Positions 1-7,291 are shown, counted from the stretch's first letter. The stretch is DNA of 35,049 bases from Galbitalea sp036491035 (GCA_036491035.1 DASXCU010000028.1:1-35049); one strand, 5' to 3'. Translations and numbers: made by a program. Notes: generated by a model not told the origin, from the letters alone.

Positions 1-404
1 GGCTCCTCGTACAGGTATGAGTCGTCGAGCGAGTCGATCGTGTAGGGCACGAGGATCTTCAGGGCGAGGCCACTCTGGTGTTCGAGGCGCACCTCGATGG
101 CATCCATCATCTCGTCGGGGATGAGCACATCGGCGGCAAGCGCCAGAGCGCGGATGGATCCGCGGCGCTCGCGGAACAGCCCGACGAGTCCCGCCATAAC
201 CGCCTCGATGTCGGGCGAGCTCGGCGGATTTGGCTGATCGAGCCCAATGGGGGCGAGCACGCCGTCGGTTTTGATCGCCATCGGGAAGGGCAGGAACTGC
301 CCCTCCAGATCGAGGAAGCTGCGCGCCGCCGCGAGAGTGACCTCGGCCAGGCGATCGAAGTCATCCTGCACTTCTTCGGATGCGTCGTCGCGCCAGTCGG
401 TCAT
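1..404 (-). CDS. Hypothetical protein, C-terminus cut by window edge
   Basis: An open frame starts at the ATG complementary to 402-404 and runs off the left edge after about 134 codons with no stop. The visible product begins MTDWRDDASEEVQDDF, is acidic, and has alternating hydrophobic stretches suggesting a soluble alpha/beta protein. I see no signal peptide, membrane segment or motif that I recognise, so no function is given. There is no Shine-Dalgarno sequence. Instead TAGCGT lies 6 nt before the ATG, which suggests a leaderless transcript and supports this start. The gene is divergent from the ArsR gene. Codon composition resembles that of its neighbours. Confidence 0.75.
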   Translation of the reverse strand, partial: MTDWRDDASEEVQDDFDRLAEVTLAAARSFLDLEGQFLPFPMAIKTDGVLAPIGLDQPNPPSSPDIEAVMAGLVGLFRERRGSIRALALAADVLIPDEMMDAIEVRLEHQSGLALKILVPYTIDSLDDSYLYEE

Positions 405-410
405 GCGCCA

Positions 411-416
411 ACGCTA
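411..416 (-). promoter_or_regulatory. Candidate -10 element of a leaderless promoter
   Basis: On the minus strand TAGCGT (TANNNT type) ends 6 nt before the ATG at 404, so transcription would begin at or next to the start codon. The same hexamer at the same distance precedes the genes starting at 7930 and 15655. No clear -35 box is visible. Confidence 0.5.
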
Positions 417-430
417 CAGCGCGAGATCGC

Positions 431-459
431 TTGACACCGGATGGAGATGCTCGTATCGT
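431..459 (+). promoter_or_regulatory. Sigma-70-type promoter of the ArsR-SRPBCC operon
   Basis: A consensus -35 TTGACA (431-436) is followed after exactly 17 nt by TATCGT (454-459), which matches four of the six -10 consensus positions. The predicted start of transcription, near 466, coincides with the left arm of the inverted repeat at 466-483, so a bound repressor would block initiation. Confidence 0.65.
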
Positions 460-465
460 GAACTA

Positions 466-499
466 ATCAACTAAAGAGTTGATAAAGCGATAGGTTGAT
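466..499 (+). promoter_or_regulatory. Probable ArsR-family operator with three half-sites
   Basis: ATCAACT (466-472) and AGTTGAT (477-483) form a perfect 7-bp inverted repeat around a 4-nt spacer. A third, directly repeated half-site GGTTGAT lies at 493-499, just before the ArsR start codon. The position over the predicted transcription start suggests autorepression by the downstream ArsR protein. The assignment is inferred from symmetry and position, with no binding data. Confidence 0.6.
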
Positions 500-500
500 A

Positions 501-875
501 ATGACACAACTGACAACGGCGGGACCGACCGAGCAGGACGCGCACCTCGACCGCGCATTCCTCGCCCTGGCCGACCCCGTGCGTCGCGCGATGATCGCTC
601 GGCTCTCACGGGGCCCGGCCACCGTCAACGAGCTCGCCGAACCGTTCGCAATGTCCAAGCAGGGCGTCTCAAAGCACATCCAGGTGCTGGAGTCGGCGGG
701 CCTGATCACGCGATCGCGGAACGCGCAGCAGCGTCCGTGTCACCTCGATCCCGCGGCGCTGGAAGCGCTGACGGCGTGGATCGACACCTACCGGCTGGAG
801 GCCGAGCGGCAGTTCCGCCAGCTCGACTCACTCCTCGCATCGAGAAACGAACCGAACAAAGGAAACAAAAAATGA
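501..875 (+). CDS. ArsR-family winged-helix transcriptional regulator
   Basis: The 124-residue product has the ArsR/SmtB winged helix. The stretch ALADPVRRAMIARLSRGPAT opens the domain (residues 20-39), followed by the recognition-helix region SKQGVSKHIQVLESAGL. I see no cysteine pair of the metal-sensing type, so it probably belongs to the non-metal branch that is commonly paired with SRPBCC proteins. The ATG at 501 is preferred to the in-frame TTG at 495 because AGG at 492-494 lies at a usable distance. Its stop overlaps the next start as ATGA, so the two genes are translationally coupled. The inverted repeat over its promoter suggests autoregulation. The ligand or signal cannot be read from the sequence. 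Confidence 0.9.
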   Translation: MTQLTTAGPTEQDAHLDRAFLALADPVRRAMIARLSRGPATVNELAEPFAMSKQGVSKHIQVLESAGLITRSRNAQQRPCHLDPAALEALTAWIDTYRLEAERQFRQLDSLLASRNEPNKGNKK

Positions 876-1345
876 GCAATGCAACCACCATCACCGCTAA
901 CCCGGGCGAGCAGACCGTCGACGTCGAACGGATCATCGCGGCGCCCGTCGCGGATGTCTACCGCGCCTACACCGAGCCCGAGCTCATCGCCCAGTGGATG
1001 GGCCCGCGCGACCTTGAGATGGAAATCGACCGGTTCGATGTCCGCGACGGCGGAACGTGGCGGTTTGTCCACGTCGCGCCCGACGGAAGCAAGTACGGGT
1101 TCCACGGCTGTTATCACAGCGTCGTCCCGAGCCAGAGCATGCTCCAGACGTTCGAGTTCGAGGGAGCACCGGGACACGTGAGCCTCGAGCGAGTCGACTT
1201 CGAAGACCTCGGCGCTACCACGCGCGTGCGCGTTCACGCGGTCTACCAGAGCGTCGAGGATCGGGACGCGATGATCGCCAGCGGCATGGCCAAGGGCATG
1301 ACAGAGGGCTATGAGCGCATGGACGAGCTGCTTGCGAAGAGCTAA
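872..1345 (+). CDS. SRPBCC (AHSA1-like) domain protein
   Basis: This 157-residue protein is a single START/Bet v1-like SRPBCC domain of the activator-of-Hsp90-ATPase (AHSA1) type. It opens with the typical VERIIAAPVADVYRAYTEP element, then PELIAQWMGP, a central GGTWRFVHVAPDG strand pair and a long C-terminal helix (EGYERMDELLAKS). The fold encloses a hydrophobic pocket for small ligands. The gene overlaps the ArsR stop by four bases (ATGA) and must share its transcript. A plausible, unproven role is binding or modifying the compound sensed through the regulator. No secretion signal is present. It converges on the acyltransferase gene with only 13 bp between the stops, and I see no terminator there. 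Confidence 0.9.
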   Translation: MSNATTITANPGEQTVDVERIIAAPVADVYRAYTEPELIAQWMGPRDLEMEIDRFDVRDGGTWRFVHVAPDGSKYGFHGCYHSVVPSQSMLQTFEFEGAPGHVSLERVDFEDLGATTRVRVHAVYQSVEDRDAMIASGMAKGMTEGYERMDELLAKS

Positions 1346-1358
1346 TGGCCCGCCAGTA

Positions 1359-2012
1359 TCACTGGAACGGGCAGGAATCGTCCTCGTCGACCCGCTCGAG
1401 TGTGCGAAGCACTCGGGCGGGATTGCCGGCGACGACCTGGAAGTCGGCGACATCCTTCGTGACGATTGCCCCCGCGCCGATCACCGCGCGACGCCCGATC
1501 GAGATGCCGGGCAGGATGACCGCCCCCGCACCGATCGAGGCAACAGCTCCCACGCGAATGTCGCCGGTGAGAATCGCTCCCGGCCCCACCGAGGTCGCGA
1601 ACCCAAGGACGTTGTCGTGGCCGATCGAGGCGGACCGGTTGATGTTGGAGAAGCCGCCGATCGTCGTGTTCGATCCGATCACGGCAGCGGCGTTCACATA
1701 GACACCGTGCTTGATCGTGGCGGTGGATGCAACGACCGCGGTCGGATCCACGAGGGACACGGGCGCGTCGAACCCGGCGTCGAAAATGGCACGGGATGCC
1801 GCGGCCCGCGTAGCCGCCGACGAGAGGCCGATCACAAACGGTTCGCTGCGTGCGTCGTAGTCCTCGAGGGCGACGAGAGCCGGAAGCACGGGGTCGGCCC
1901 CGCCGAAGTTGTCGATGGTGCGCACATCGAAGTTGGCACGATGCGCGCTCTCGATGACATCCCAGACGTAGTGGGATGCGACGCCGATGATCGAAAGGAA
2001 TTGCCTGGCCAT
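1359..2012 (-). CDS. NeuD/PglD-like sugar O-acyltransferase
   Basis: The 217-residue product has an N-terminal PglD-like nucleotide-binding half (SIIGVASHYVWDVIESA, a DN followed by FGGADP, then FVIGLSS). A left-handed beta-helix of hexapeptide repeats follows from about residue 85 (ATIKHGVYVNAAAVIGSNTT and onward). SIGHDN supplies the His-Asp pair seen in PglD-type acetyltransferases, and the protein ends with the usual AGNPARVLR. Family members transfer acetyl from acetyl-CoA to amino-sugars or sialic-acid-type sugars; the acceptor here is unknown. The start has no Shine-Dalgarno, but TATGCT lies 9 nt upstream. The LOG-like gene ends 24 bp upstream on the same strand, so cotranscription is possible. 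No glycan cluster is nearby. Confidence 0.88.
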   Translation of the reverse strand: MARQFLSIIGVASHYVWDVIESAHRANFDVRTIDNFGGADPVLPALVALEDYDARSEPFVIGLSSAATRAAASRAIFDAGFDAPVSLVDPTAVVASTATIKHGVYVNAAAVIGSNTTIGGFSNINRSASIGHDNVLGFATSVGPGAILTGDIRVGAVASIGAGAVILPGISIGRRAVIGAGAIVTKDVADFQVVAGNPARVLRTLERVDEDDSCPFQ

Positions 2013-2036
2013 AGTGCGACCAGCATAGGGCCGTGA

Positions 2037-3080
2037 TCAGGGACGGAGCTTGCGATCCACAGCCGTCTTCGCCCACGTCGCAATGTCGTTCGCGCGCTCC
2101 TCGATGACCGCGATCGCCTCATCCGCGGTTTTCGCGACCGCGACGACCTCGTCGAAGCGGGATCCGAAGAGCGAGCGCAGCACGGGGATCACCGGCAAAC
2201 GTTCGGTCCAGTAGCCGCCGAGGTCGAGGAACACCATCGGGCTCATGCCCTCGTCGGGCGGTCCGTAGAAGTTCTGGTTGGCGTCCTCGAAGATCTCCTG
2301 CAGCGTGCCCGAGCTGCCGGGCGCGTAGATCGCCCCGTAAATGGCGAGGGTGAGCAGGCCCTCCTCGCGGATCGAGTTCTCGAAGTATTTGGCGTGCTCG
2401 GTCGCGAACGGCGTCGCCGGTTCGTGGCCGTAGAGCCACGTCGGGATCCCGATCGAAATCCCCGCATCCTTCTCCGTCTCGGTCGCGAGCTCCATCGCGG
2501 GCGTCATCCACGCGTGCAGGGCTTTCATCGCGGAAGGCACGAACGCGCCATCCCTCACCAGGTCGGTGCCGTGCGGGAACGGGAATCGCACTAGCGCGGG
2601 ATCGGCAGAGATCCTGGCCAGGGCGTCCGCGAACGCTGCGTCCCCGAGCGGTGCGTAGCGCGCGCCGAGGTGCGCCGCCTCCATCGCCCCAGGGCCACCT
2701 CCGGTGAGGATCGTGAAGTCGTCGCGGGAGAGCACGTACGCGATCCGGGCAACCGCCTCGTAGTGCGCACTGCCGCGGATCTCGCCGTGACCGCCAAGGA
2801 TTCCGACGGAACGAGCCCCAGCGACCCGCTTGGCGAGCGAGTAGCTGATCGCCGCGTCGTGCAGCGCGCGACCGTTGCCAATACCGCGGGAACGAGCGGT
2901 TGGCTGTCCCTGTGCCAGTGTCGCCAGATAGGTGCGCATGTCGAGCGAGCGCTCGAGCGAAAGGGGATCGGCAGGATCCCAGCTGTCGTAGAGGGCGGAT
3001 GCGAGATACAGCCGGTCGGGCGGGGCGAGAACGAAGCCCGAATCCGAGATGCTGCGCTCGGCATCCTCCTGTCCGGTCAT
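2037..3080 (-). CDS. LOG-family Rossmann-fold nucleotide-binding protein
   Basis: The 347-residue product contains the LOG/lysine decarboxylase-like signatures GGGPGAMEAAHLGA (about 127-140) and a phosphate-binding loop PGSSGTLQE (254-262). The usual LOG motif is PGGxGTxxE, so the second glycine is serine here while the final glutamate is kept. Classical LOG proteins of about 190 residues cleave cytokinin or nucleoside 5'-monophosphates. This is a longer form with about 90 extra N-terminal residues and an insertion between the motifs, as in other large bacterial LOG relatives of unknown substrate. The start has no Shine-Dalgarno, but TACCCT lies 7 nt upstream. The gene follows the small basic-protein gene after a terminator and precedes the acyltransferase by 24 bp. 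Confidence 0.85.
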   Translation of the reverse strand: MTGQEDAERSISDSGFVLAPPDRLYLASALYDSWDPADPLSLERSLDMRTYLATLAQGQPTARSRGIGNGRALHDAAISYSLAKRVAGARSVGILGGHGEIRGSAHYEAVARIAYVLSRDDFTILTGGGPGAMEAAHLGARYAPLGDAAFADALARISADPALVRFPFPHGTDLVRDGAFVPSAMKALHAWMTPAMELATETEKDAGISIGIPTWLYGHEPATPFATEHAKYFENSIREEGLLTLAIYGAIYAPGSSGTLQEIFEDANQNFYGPPDEGMSPMVFLDLGGYWTERLPVIPVLRSLFGSRFDEVVAVAKTADEAIAVIEERANDIATWAKTAVDRKLRP

Positions 3081-3087
3081 AGGGGAA

Positions 3088-3093
3088 AGGGTA
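3088..3093 (-). promoter_or_regulatory. Candidate -10 element of a leaderless promoter
   Basis: TACCCT on the minus strand ends 7 nt before the ATG at 3080, which has no Shine-Dalgarno sequence. It sits just past the terminator of the upstream small gene, so the LOG-like gene probably has its own transcript. Confidence 0.4.
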
Positions 3094-3097
3094 TGGG

Positions 3098-3134
3098 AAA
3101 AGAAGAACGAGCCGGGCTGAATCAGCCCGGCTCG
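3098..3134 (-). terminator. Rho-independent terminator of the small basic-protein gene
   Basis: A perfect GC-rich stem is formed by 3108-3119 and 3123-3134 (arm CGAGCCGGGCTG) with a three-base loop. On the minus strand it is followed by TTCTTCTTTT. It begins 22 nt after the stop at 3157 and separates that gene from the LOG-like gene starting at 3080. Confidence 0.8.
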
Positions 3135-3156
3135 CGAAGTTCCGTTGAAAGAACGC

Positions 3157-3267
3157 CTATCCGTTGCTCTTCGAAGCAGCCTTCGTTTTCTTCTCGGCTC
3201 GCTTCTCCTTCAGAGACTTCGAAGCGGCGGTCTTGGCGGTGTTCTTCTTTGGCGATTTGTCTGCCAT
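3157..3267 (-). CDS. Small lysine-rich protein (36 residues)
   Basis: A 36-codon frame starting MADKSPKKNTAKTAASKS is composed almost entirely of Lys, Ala, Ser, Thr and Glu and ends KAASKSNG. On the minus strand a strong Shine-Dalgarno (GGGAGGGA) stands 5-6 nt before the ATG, and a clear terminator follows, so it is very likely a real single-gene unit although it is below usual gene-calling limits. The middle (SLKEKRAEKKTK) could form a charged helix. I recall similar short basic proteins in Microbacteriaceae, without known function. Nucleic-acid binding is conceivable from charge alone but nothing demonstrates it. It is divergent from the sugar transporter. Confidence 0.8.
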   Translation of the reverse strand: MADKSPKKNTAKTAASKSLKEKRAEKKTKAASKSNG

Positions 3268-3398
3268 AGGGCATCCCTCCCTCTCCAAGCACGAACGGCT
3301 TGCGTTCACCGAGACTACAACCAGCCGAGTGCATTGCCACGTTTTCGTTCCGGATGCAATGGATTGAGCGACCCGGTCTCGCGCCGGAGAGTGGAGAC

Positions 3399-4850
3399 AT
3401 GGCATCAACGAAGAAGGCATCAAACGCACGCGTGATCGGACTCGCGGTCGCCGGGGCGGTGGGGGGTTTCCTATTCGGCTTCGACTCCTCGGTCGTCAAC
3501 GGCGCGGTCAACCCCATACAGTCGCAGTTCCACCTGAGCTCAACGATCACGGGACTGGCGGTGGCGAGCGCATTGATCGGATGCGCGATCGGCGCCATCG
3601 TCGGCGGCCGCATCGGTGACCGCTTCGGTCGCATCCCGACCATGGTGGTCGCGGCCATCCTGTTCTTCGTCAGCGCGATCGGCGCCGGGCTCGCCGGCGA
3701 CGTCTGGCTGTTCATCCTGTGGCGCCTGATCGGTGGTCTCGGGATCGGCATCGCCTCCGTGGTGGCACCCGCCTACATCGCGGAGATCTCACCCAAGAAC
3801 CTGCGCGGCCGGCTCGGCTCGCTCCAGCAACTCGCCATCACCCTGGGAATCTTCGCCGCGCTGCTTTCCGACACGATCTTCGCCAACTCGGCGGGCGACG
3901 CCGGCTCGAAGTTCTGGTTCGGCCTCGAGGCCTGGCGGTGGATGTTCATCGCCGGCGTGATCCCGGCGGCCGTGTACGGCATCCTCTCGCTGACGCTGCC
4001 CGAGTCGCCGAGGTATCACGTGCTCAAGGGAGACGATGCGAAAGCGAAGGAGCAGATTGCCGCGATCTGGCCCGGTGAGGATGCGGCCGCCGCGATGCGC
4101 GACATGAAGGCCAGCGTCAAGGAGGACAAGGAATCCGCGAAGGGGACCATCCGGGGCGACCGGTTCGGACTCAAACCGATCGTCTGGGTCGGCATCATCC
4201 TGTCGATCTTCCAGCAGTTCGTCGGCATCAACGTGATCTTCTACTACTCGACCACGCTGTGGCGCGCCGTCGGATTCTCGGAGAAGGATTCGTTCACGGT
4301 CTCGGTGATTACTTCAGTCACCAACGTGCTGGTGACACTGATCGCGATCTTCCTGGTCGACAAGGTCGGCCGGAAACCTATCCTGCTCGTCGGATCGATC
4401 GCCATGACCGTCTCGCTTGCCACGATGGCCCTGGCGTTCAGCCAGGCGCACCAGGTTCACGGCGCGCCAAGCCTGCCCGGCGGGTGGGGGCCGGTCGCCC
4501 TGGTCGCGGCCAACGTCTTCGTGATCGGATTCGGCGCATCCTGGGGGCCGATCATCTGGGTGCTGCTGGGGGAGATCTTCCCGAACAAGATCCGCGCGCG
4601 GGCGCTCGGCATCGGGGCCGCGGCCCAGTGGATCGCCAACTTCGTGGTGACGATCACGTTCCCGCCGCTGTCTGCGTTCTCGCTTCCGCTCACCTACGGT
4701 CTGTATGCGCTGTTCGCCGCGCTGTCGTTCTTCTTCGTCCTCGGGGTGGTCCCCGAGACGAACGGCGTCTCGCTCGAGGAGACCGGAGGCACCAAGAAGG
4801 ACCAGGCGGCCCAGAAGATGGCGTCCAAGCAAACCTCGAAGGCCGCCTAG
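3399..4850 (+). CDS. MFS sugar porter (sugar:H+ symporter family)
   Basis: The 483-residue, 12-helix product carries the complete sugar-porter (MFS family 2.A.1.1) motif set: GFLFGFDSSVVNGA in helix 1, GGRIGDRFGR (69-78), PESPRYHVLKG (201-211) before the central loop, FQQFVGINVIFYYS in helix 7, DKVGRKP, WGPIIWVLLGEIFP and the C-terminal VPETNGVSLEE. This places it with XylE/GalP/GLUT-type importers in the cytoplasmic membrane; the sugar cannot be told from sequence. I chose the ATG at 3399, preceded by GTGGAG, over upstream in-frame codons that add an uncharacteristic Arg-rich leader. It stands alone between a divergent small gene and a convergent helicase. The upstream gap holds CATTGC and GCAATG arms that might be an operator. 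Confidence 0.93.
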   Translation: MASTKKASNARVIGLAVAGAVGGFLFGFDSSVVNGAVNPIQSQFHLSSTITGLAVASALIGCAIGAIVGGRIGDRFGRIPTMVVAAILFFVSAIGAGLAGDVWLFILWRLIGGLGIGIASVVAPAYIAEISPKNLRGRLGSLQQLAITLGIFAALLSDTIFANSAGDAGSKFWFGLEAWRWMFIAGVIPAAVYGILSLTLPESPRYHVLKGDDAKAKEQIAAIWPGEDAAAAMRDMKASVKEDKESAKGTIRGDRFGLKPIVWVGIILSIFQQFVGINVIFYYSTTLWRAVGFSEKDSFTVSVITSVTNVLVTLIAIFLVDKVGRKPILLVGSIAMTVSLATMALAFSQAHQVHGAPSLPGGWGPVALVAANVFVIGFGASWGPIIWVLLGEIFPNKIRARALGIGAAAQWIANFVVTITFPPLSAFSLPLTYGLYALFAALSFFFVLGVVPETNGVSLEETGGTKKDQAAQKMASKQTSKAA

Positions 4851-4881
4851 CCGCACACCCCCGTGCCCCAACCCCATACCG

Positions 4882-4974
4882 TTTTCAGGAGTGTCTGTGA
4901 CCAGAGTCGCTGGATGCAGGTCGAGTGACTTCACCCGTCACATCCATCACTCCCACACCACACCTTCCTGAAAA
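4882..4974. repeat. Long-range inverted repeat in a convergent gap
   Basis: TTTTCAGGA (4882-4890) and TCCTGAAAA (4966-4974) are perfect 9-bp complements about 75 nt apart. A shorter inverted pair, GTGAC (4925-4929) and GTCAC (4937-4941), lies between them. They occupy the 142-bp gap between the stops of the sugar porter and the helicase. They could form an RNA or DNA cruciform stem or be the remains of a small element. I see no coding frame or target-site duplication. Confidence 0.35.
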
Positions 4975-4992
4975 AGGTCATCAGGAGAGGGA

Positions 4993-7098
4993 TCAGGGGA
5001 TGGTGCCGATCCAGAGGCCGTCGCGGGCCCGGGTCATGGCCACGTAGAGCTCGCGCTTCTGGAGTTCGGTGTGCTCGGCCGCGGCGCCCTCCTCGGGCTC
5101 GATCAGGTCGTGCTCGCCGGGGAGCAGGTTCGACGGGACCTGCACCAGCAGCACCTGGCTGAACTGCAGGCCCTTCGCACGCTTGATCGTGCCGACCTTC
5201 ACCGCGTCAACTGGCTTACCGTCGTAGTGAGTCAGCTCGAGCACGGGGATGTTCGCCTTTTGCAGCGACGCGATGGCCGCCCGAACACCGAACGTCGTCA
5301 GGGCGAGGATGCCGATGTCGCCGTAGCTGACGCCGGAGTCGGCGACGAGCGAGCGGATGCGACGGGGAATTTCGATGTCGTGCGCCGCGCGATTACTGAA
5401 CCGAACCAGCAGGGGTGCAGGTCCAGATCGCGCGACGACGACGTCGTCAACCGCGCTGCGGTGGGTGCCCTCGATGTCGACGAAGTCGTCATCGGCCAGC
5501 AGCGTCTCTGCGAATCGCAGGATTTCCCCCGTATTGCGGTAGTTCGTGCCCAGCACGACGCCGCGGCCGGCGAGCGAGATGCCCACCTCGGCCAGCGTGT
5601 ATCCGCCGGGGTAGATCGACTGTTTGTAGTCGCCGATCAGCGTGAGCCCGTCCGGTTTGTCACCGACGAGCGAGTGCAGCATCCCGACCATTGCGGAGGA
5701 CAGGTCCTGCGCCTCGTCGACGATGACCGCACCGTAGCGGTCGAGCGGTTCGTCGCGCAGTGACTGCACGGCCATCAGGATGATGTCGGCTTCGTCGTGG
5801 GCGCCGCGTGCGAGCATCCTCGCCTGGTACGCGGTGAAGAGTTCCCAGACCGCCTTGCGCTGGTCGAGCGTCAGTCCGCGGAGACGACCGGTGCGCTCGA
5901 CCACGGCGTACTCGTCGAAGGTCGTGATCCCGCGGCCCTTGATGACGTGGTCGATCTCGTCTTCCCAGTAGGTGGGCTTCGGTTCGAGCTTGCCGAGCGG
6001 GCCGGGCTTGCCGATGGTGCGCCAGACGATGTCGAATTCGGCGTCGGCGATGGCGGGCTGCAGGTTCGTGCGCACGCCGCGGTCGGACAGCAGGCGCTTC
6101 GCGAAGGACTGCGTTCCCACGAACTCGATGCGCTCGCGGATGTCTGGTGCGAGCCTCGACATCAGGGAGGCCTGGACGGCGGGCAGCGTACTGACGAAGG
6201 AGGTGACGAGCACGACACCGGGCTGGGTGCGCGCGAGGTAGGCGGCACGGTGGAGCCCGACGACGGTCTTGCCGGTTCCCGCGGCACCGCGAATGCGCGA
6301 CGGACCGTTGAAGCTGCGGCGAACGAGACGCGCCTGCTCGGGGTCGAGGAACGCCATCCACTCTTCGAGGGCCGGCGCCTTGACGACCGCCGCGACCTGG
6401 CTCATGAGCTGGGCGCTGCTGATCAGCGGCAGTGTGTCGTGATGCGCGAGATCGCCGGTCGTCTCCTCGACGAGCTCGGGGTCGCCCACCGCGGTGAGTG
6501 TGCGCTGCATGGGAGCCGCGACGACGGGGAAGTAGTCGAGGCTCGCAGCGAGCACTCGCTTGAACTGTTCCTCGGTGAAGCGCAGTCCGCGCTCCAGGAT
6601 GTAGCTGGCTGCGCCGGTCTCGCCGATCATCTCGACGGTGCCGATGCGCGCGTGCACGTTGGATCGGCCGGACAGCACGACCAGCGCGTGCACCTCGCCG
6701 GGCGCGAGTCCGATGTCGGCCATGGCCGCTTCGGTGGCGTAGGCCAGGTCGGCGAGGCTCGCGAGGTCGTCCGTGACGTCGGTGTCCTGGCGGTAGATGC
6801 GTCCGCCCTCGATCGTGACGTCGCTCCATGACTTGGTGTCGACGATGTAGAGGCCACTGGGCCCGACGACGATGAGGTCGACCTGCGCGCTGCGCTTGCC
6901 CGGCCATCCGCGGTTGGGAAGCAGGTGGTAACCGATGTCCGTCAGGGGCTTGAGGGCAGCGAGAACCTCACGCTCGACGTGCGGCTCGACCTGGTAGCGG
7001 GCGACGGCCTTACGAGCCAGCGCCGCGGCGCGTTCGCGCTTTTCGGCGAGCATTAGTTGTCGACGCGAATCGACCCCCGCGGAAGGTGCCGCGCTCAT
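4993..7098 (-). CDS. NERD-domain nuclease / UvrD-type DNA helicase fusion
   Basis: The 701-residue product joins an N-terminal NERD domain (about 40-130) to a superfamily 1 helicase. The NERD part shows the PD-(D/E)xK-like set D74 and D87-T-K89 in VDLIVVGP...YIVDTKSW. Helicase motifs follow in order: Q-motif DPEQARLV (252-259), Walker A GAAGTGKT (271-278), Walker B VIVDEAQD (458-465), motif III LIGDYKQSIY (487-496), motif IV TNYRNTGEI (518-526), motif V VGTIKRAKGLQF (635-646) and motif VI LYVAMTRARDG (684-694). It should be an ATP-driven DNA translocase with a possible nuclease head, for repair, recombination or defence. Its leader contains the CTAGGTG tandem repeat. It lies downstream of the TMEM175-like gene, in the same direction, after a 193-bp gap. 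Confidence 0.93.
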   Translation of the reverse strand: MSAAPSAGVDSRRQLMLAEKRERAAALARKAVARYQVEPHVEREVLAALKPLTDIGYHLLPNRGWPGKRSAQVDLIVVGPSGLYIVDTKSWSDVTIEGGRIYRQDTDVTDDLASLADLAYATEAAMADIGLAPGEVHALVVLSGRSNVHARIGTVEMIGETGAASYILERGLRFTEEQFKRVLAASLDYFPVVAAPMQRTLTAVGDPELVEETTGDLAHHDTLPLISSAQLMSQVAAVVKAPALEEWMAFLDPEQARLVRRSFNGPSRIRGAAGTGKTVVGLHRAAYLARTQPGVVLVTSFVSTLPAVQASLMSRLAPDIRERIEFVGTQSFAKRLLSDRGVRTNLQPAIADAEFDIVWRTIGKPGPLGKLEPKPTYWEDEIDHVIKGRGITTFDEYAVVERTGRLRGLTLDQRKAVWELFTAYQARMLARGAHDEADIILMAVQSLRDEPLDRYGAVIVDEAQDLSSAMVGMLHSLVGDKPDGLTLIGDYKQSIYPGGYTLAEVGISLAGRGVVLGTNYRNTGEILRFAETLLADDDFVDIEGTHRSAVDDVVVARSGPAPLLVRFSNRAAHDIEIPRRIRSLVADSGVSYGDIGILALTTFGVRAAIASLQKANIPVLELTHYDGKPVDAVKVGTIKRAKGLQFSQVLLVQVPSNLLPGEHDLIEPEEGAAAEHTELQKRELYVAMTRARDGLWIGTIP

Positions 7099-7128
7099 TA
7101 ATCCTCAGTTCCTGCCCGAACATGGTTG

Positions 7129-7225
7129 CTAGGTGTCTCTAGGTGCTAGGTGCTAGGTGCTAGGTGCTAGGTGCTAGGTGCTAGGTGCTAGGTGCTAGGT
7201 GCCTCTAGTTGCCAGGTGTCGCTAG
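7129..7225. repeat. Heptanucleotide CTAGGTG tandem repeat
   Basis: Nine perfect head-to-tail copies of CTAGGTG fill 7139-7201. One further copy, offset by three bases, precedes them (7129-7135), and degenerate CTAGTTG and CTAG units follow to 7225. About twelve CTAG tetramers fall within 100 bp, although CTAG is usually scarce in bacterial DNA. The array starts 31 bp upstream of the helicase start, within its probable promoter or 5' leader; on that strand it reads CACCTAG. Because 7 is not a multiple of 3 and each unit carries TAG, every minus-strand frame is closed, so it is not coding. A short palindrome TAGAAG-A-CTTCTA (7223-7235) borders it. Confidence 0.95.
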
Positions 7226-7291
7226 AAGACTTCTACAACCTTTGCACGTCGCGAGCGCGCGCAATAATCCACTTTCGGGGGGCGGGCACGG

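Noticed and set aside
7129..7225. Tandem repeat as a CRISPR array
   Set aside because: Units are only 7 bp and contiguous, with no spacers and no cas genes.
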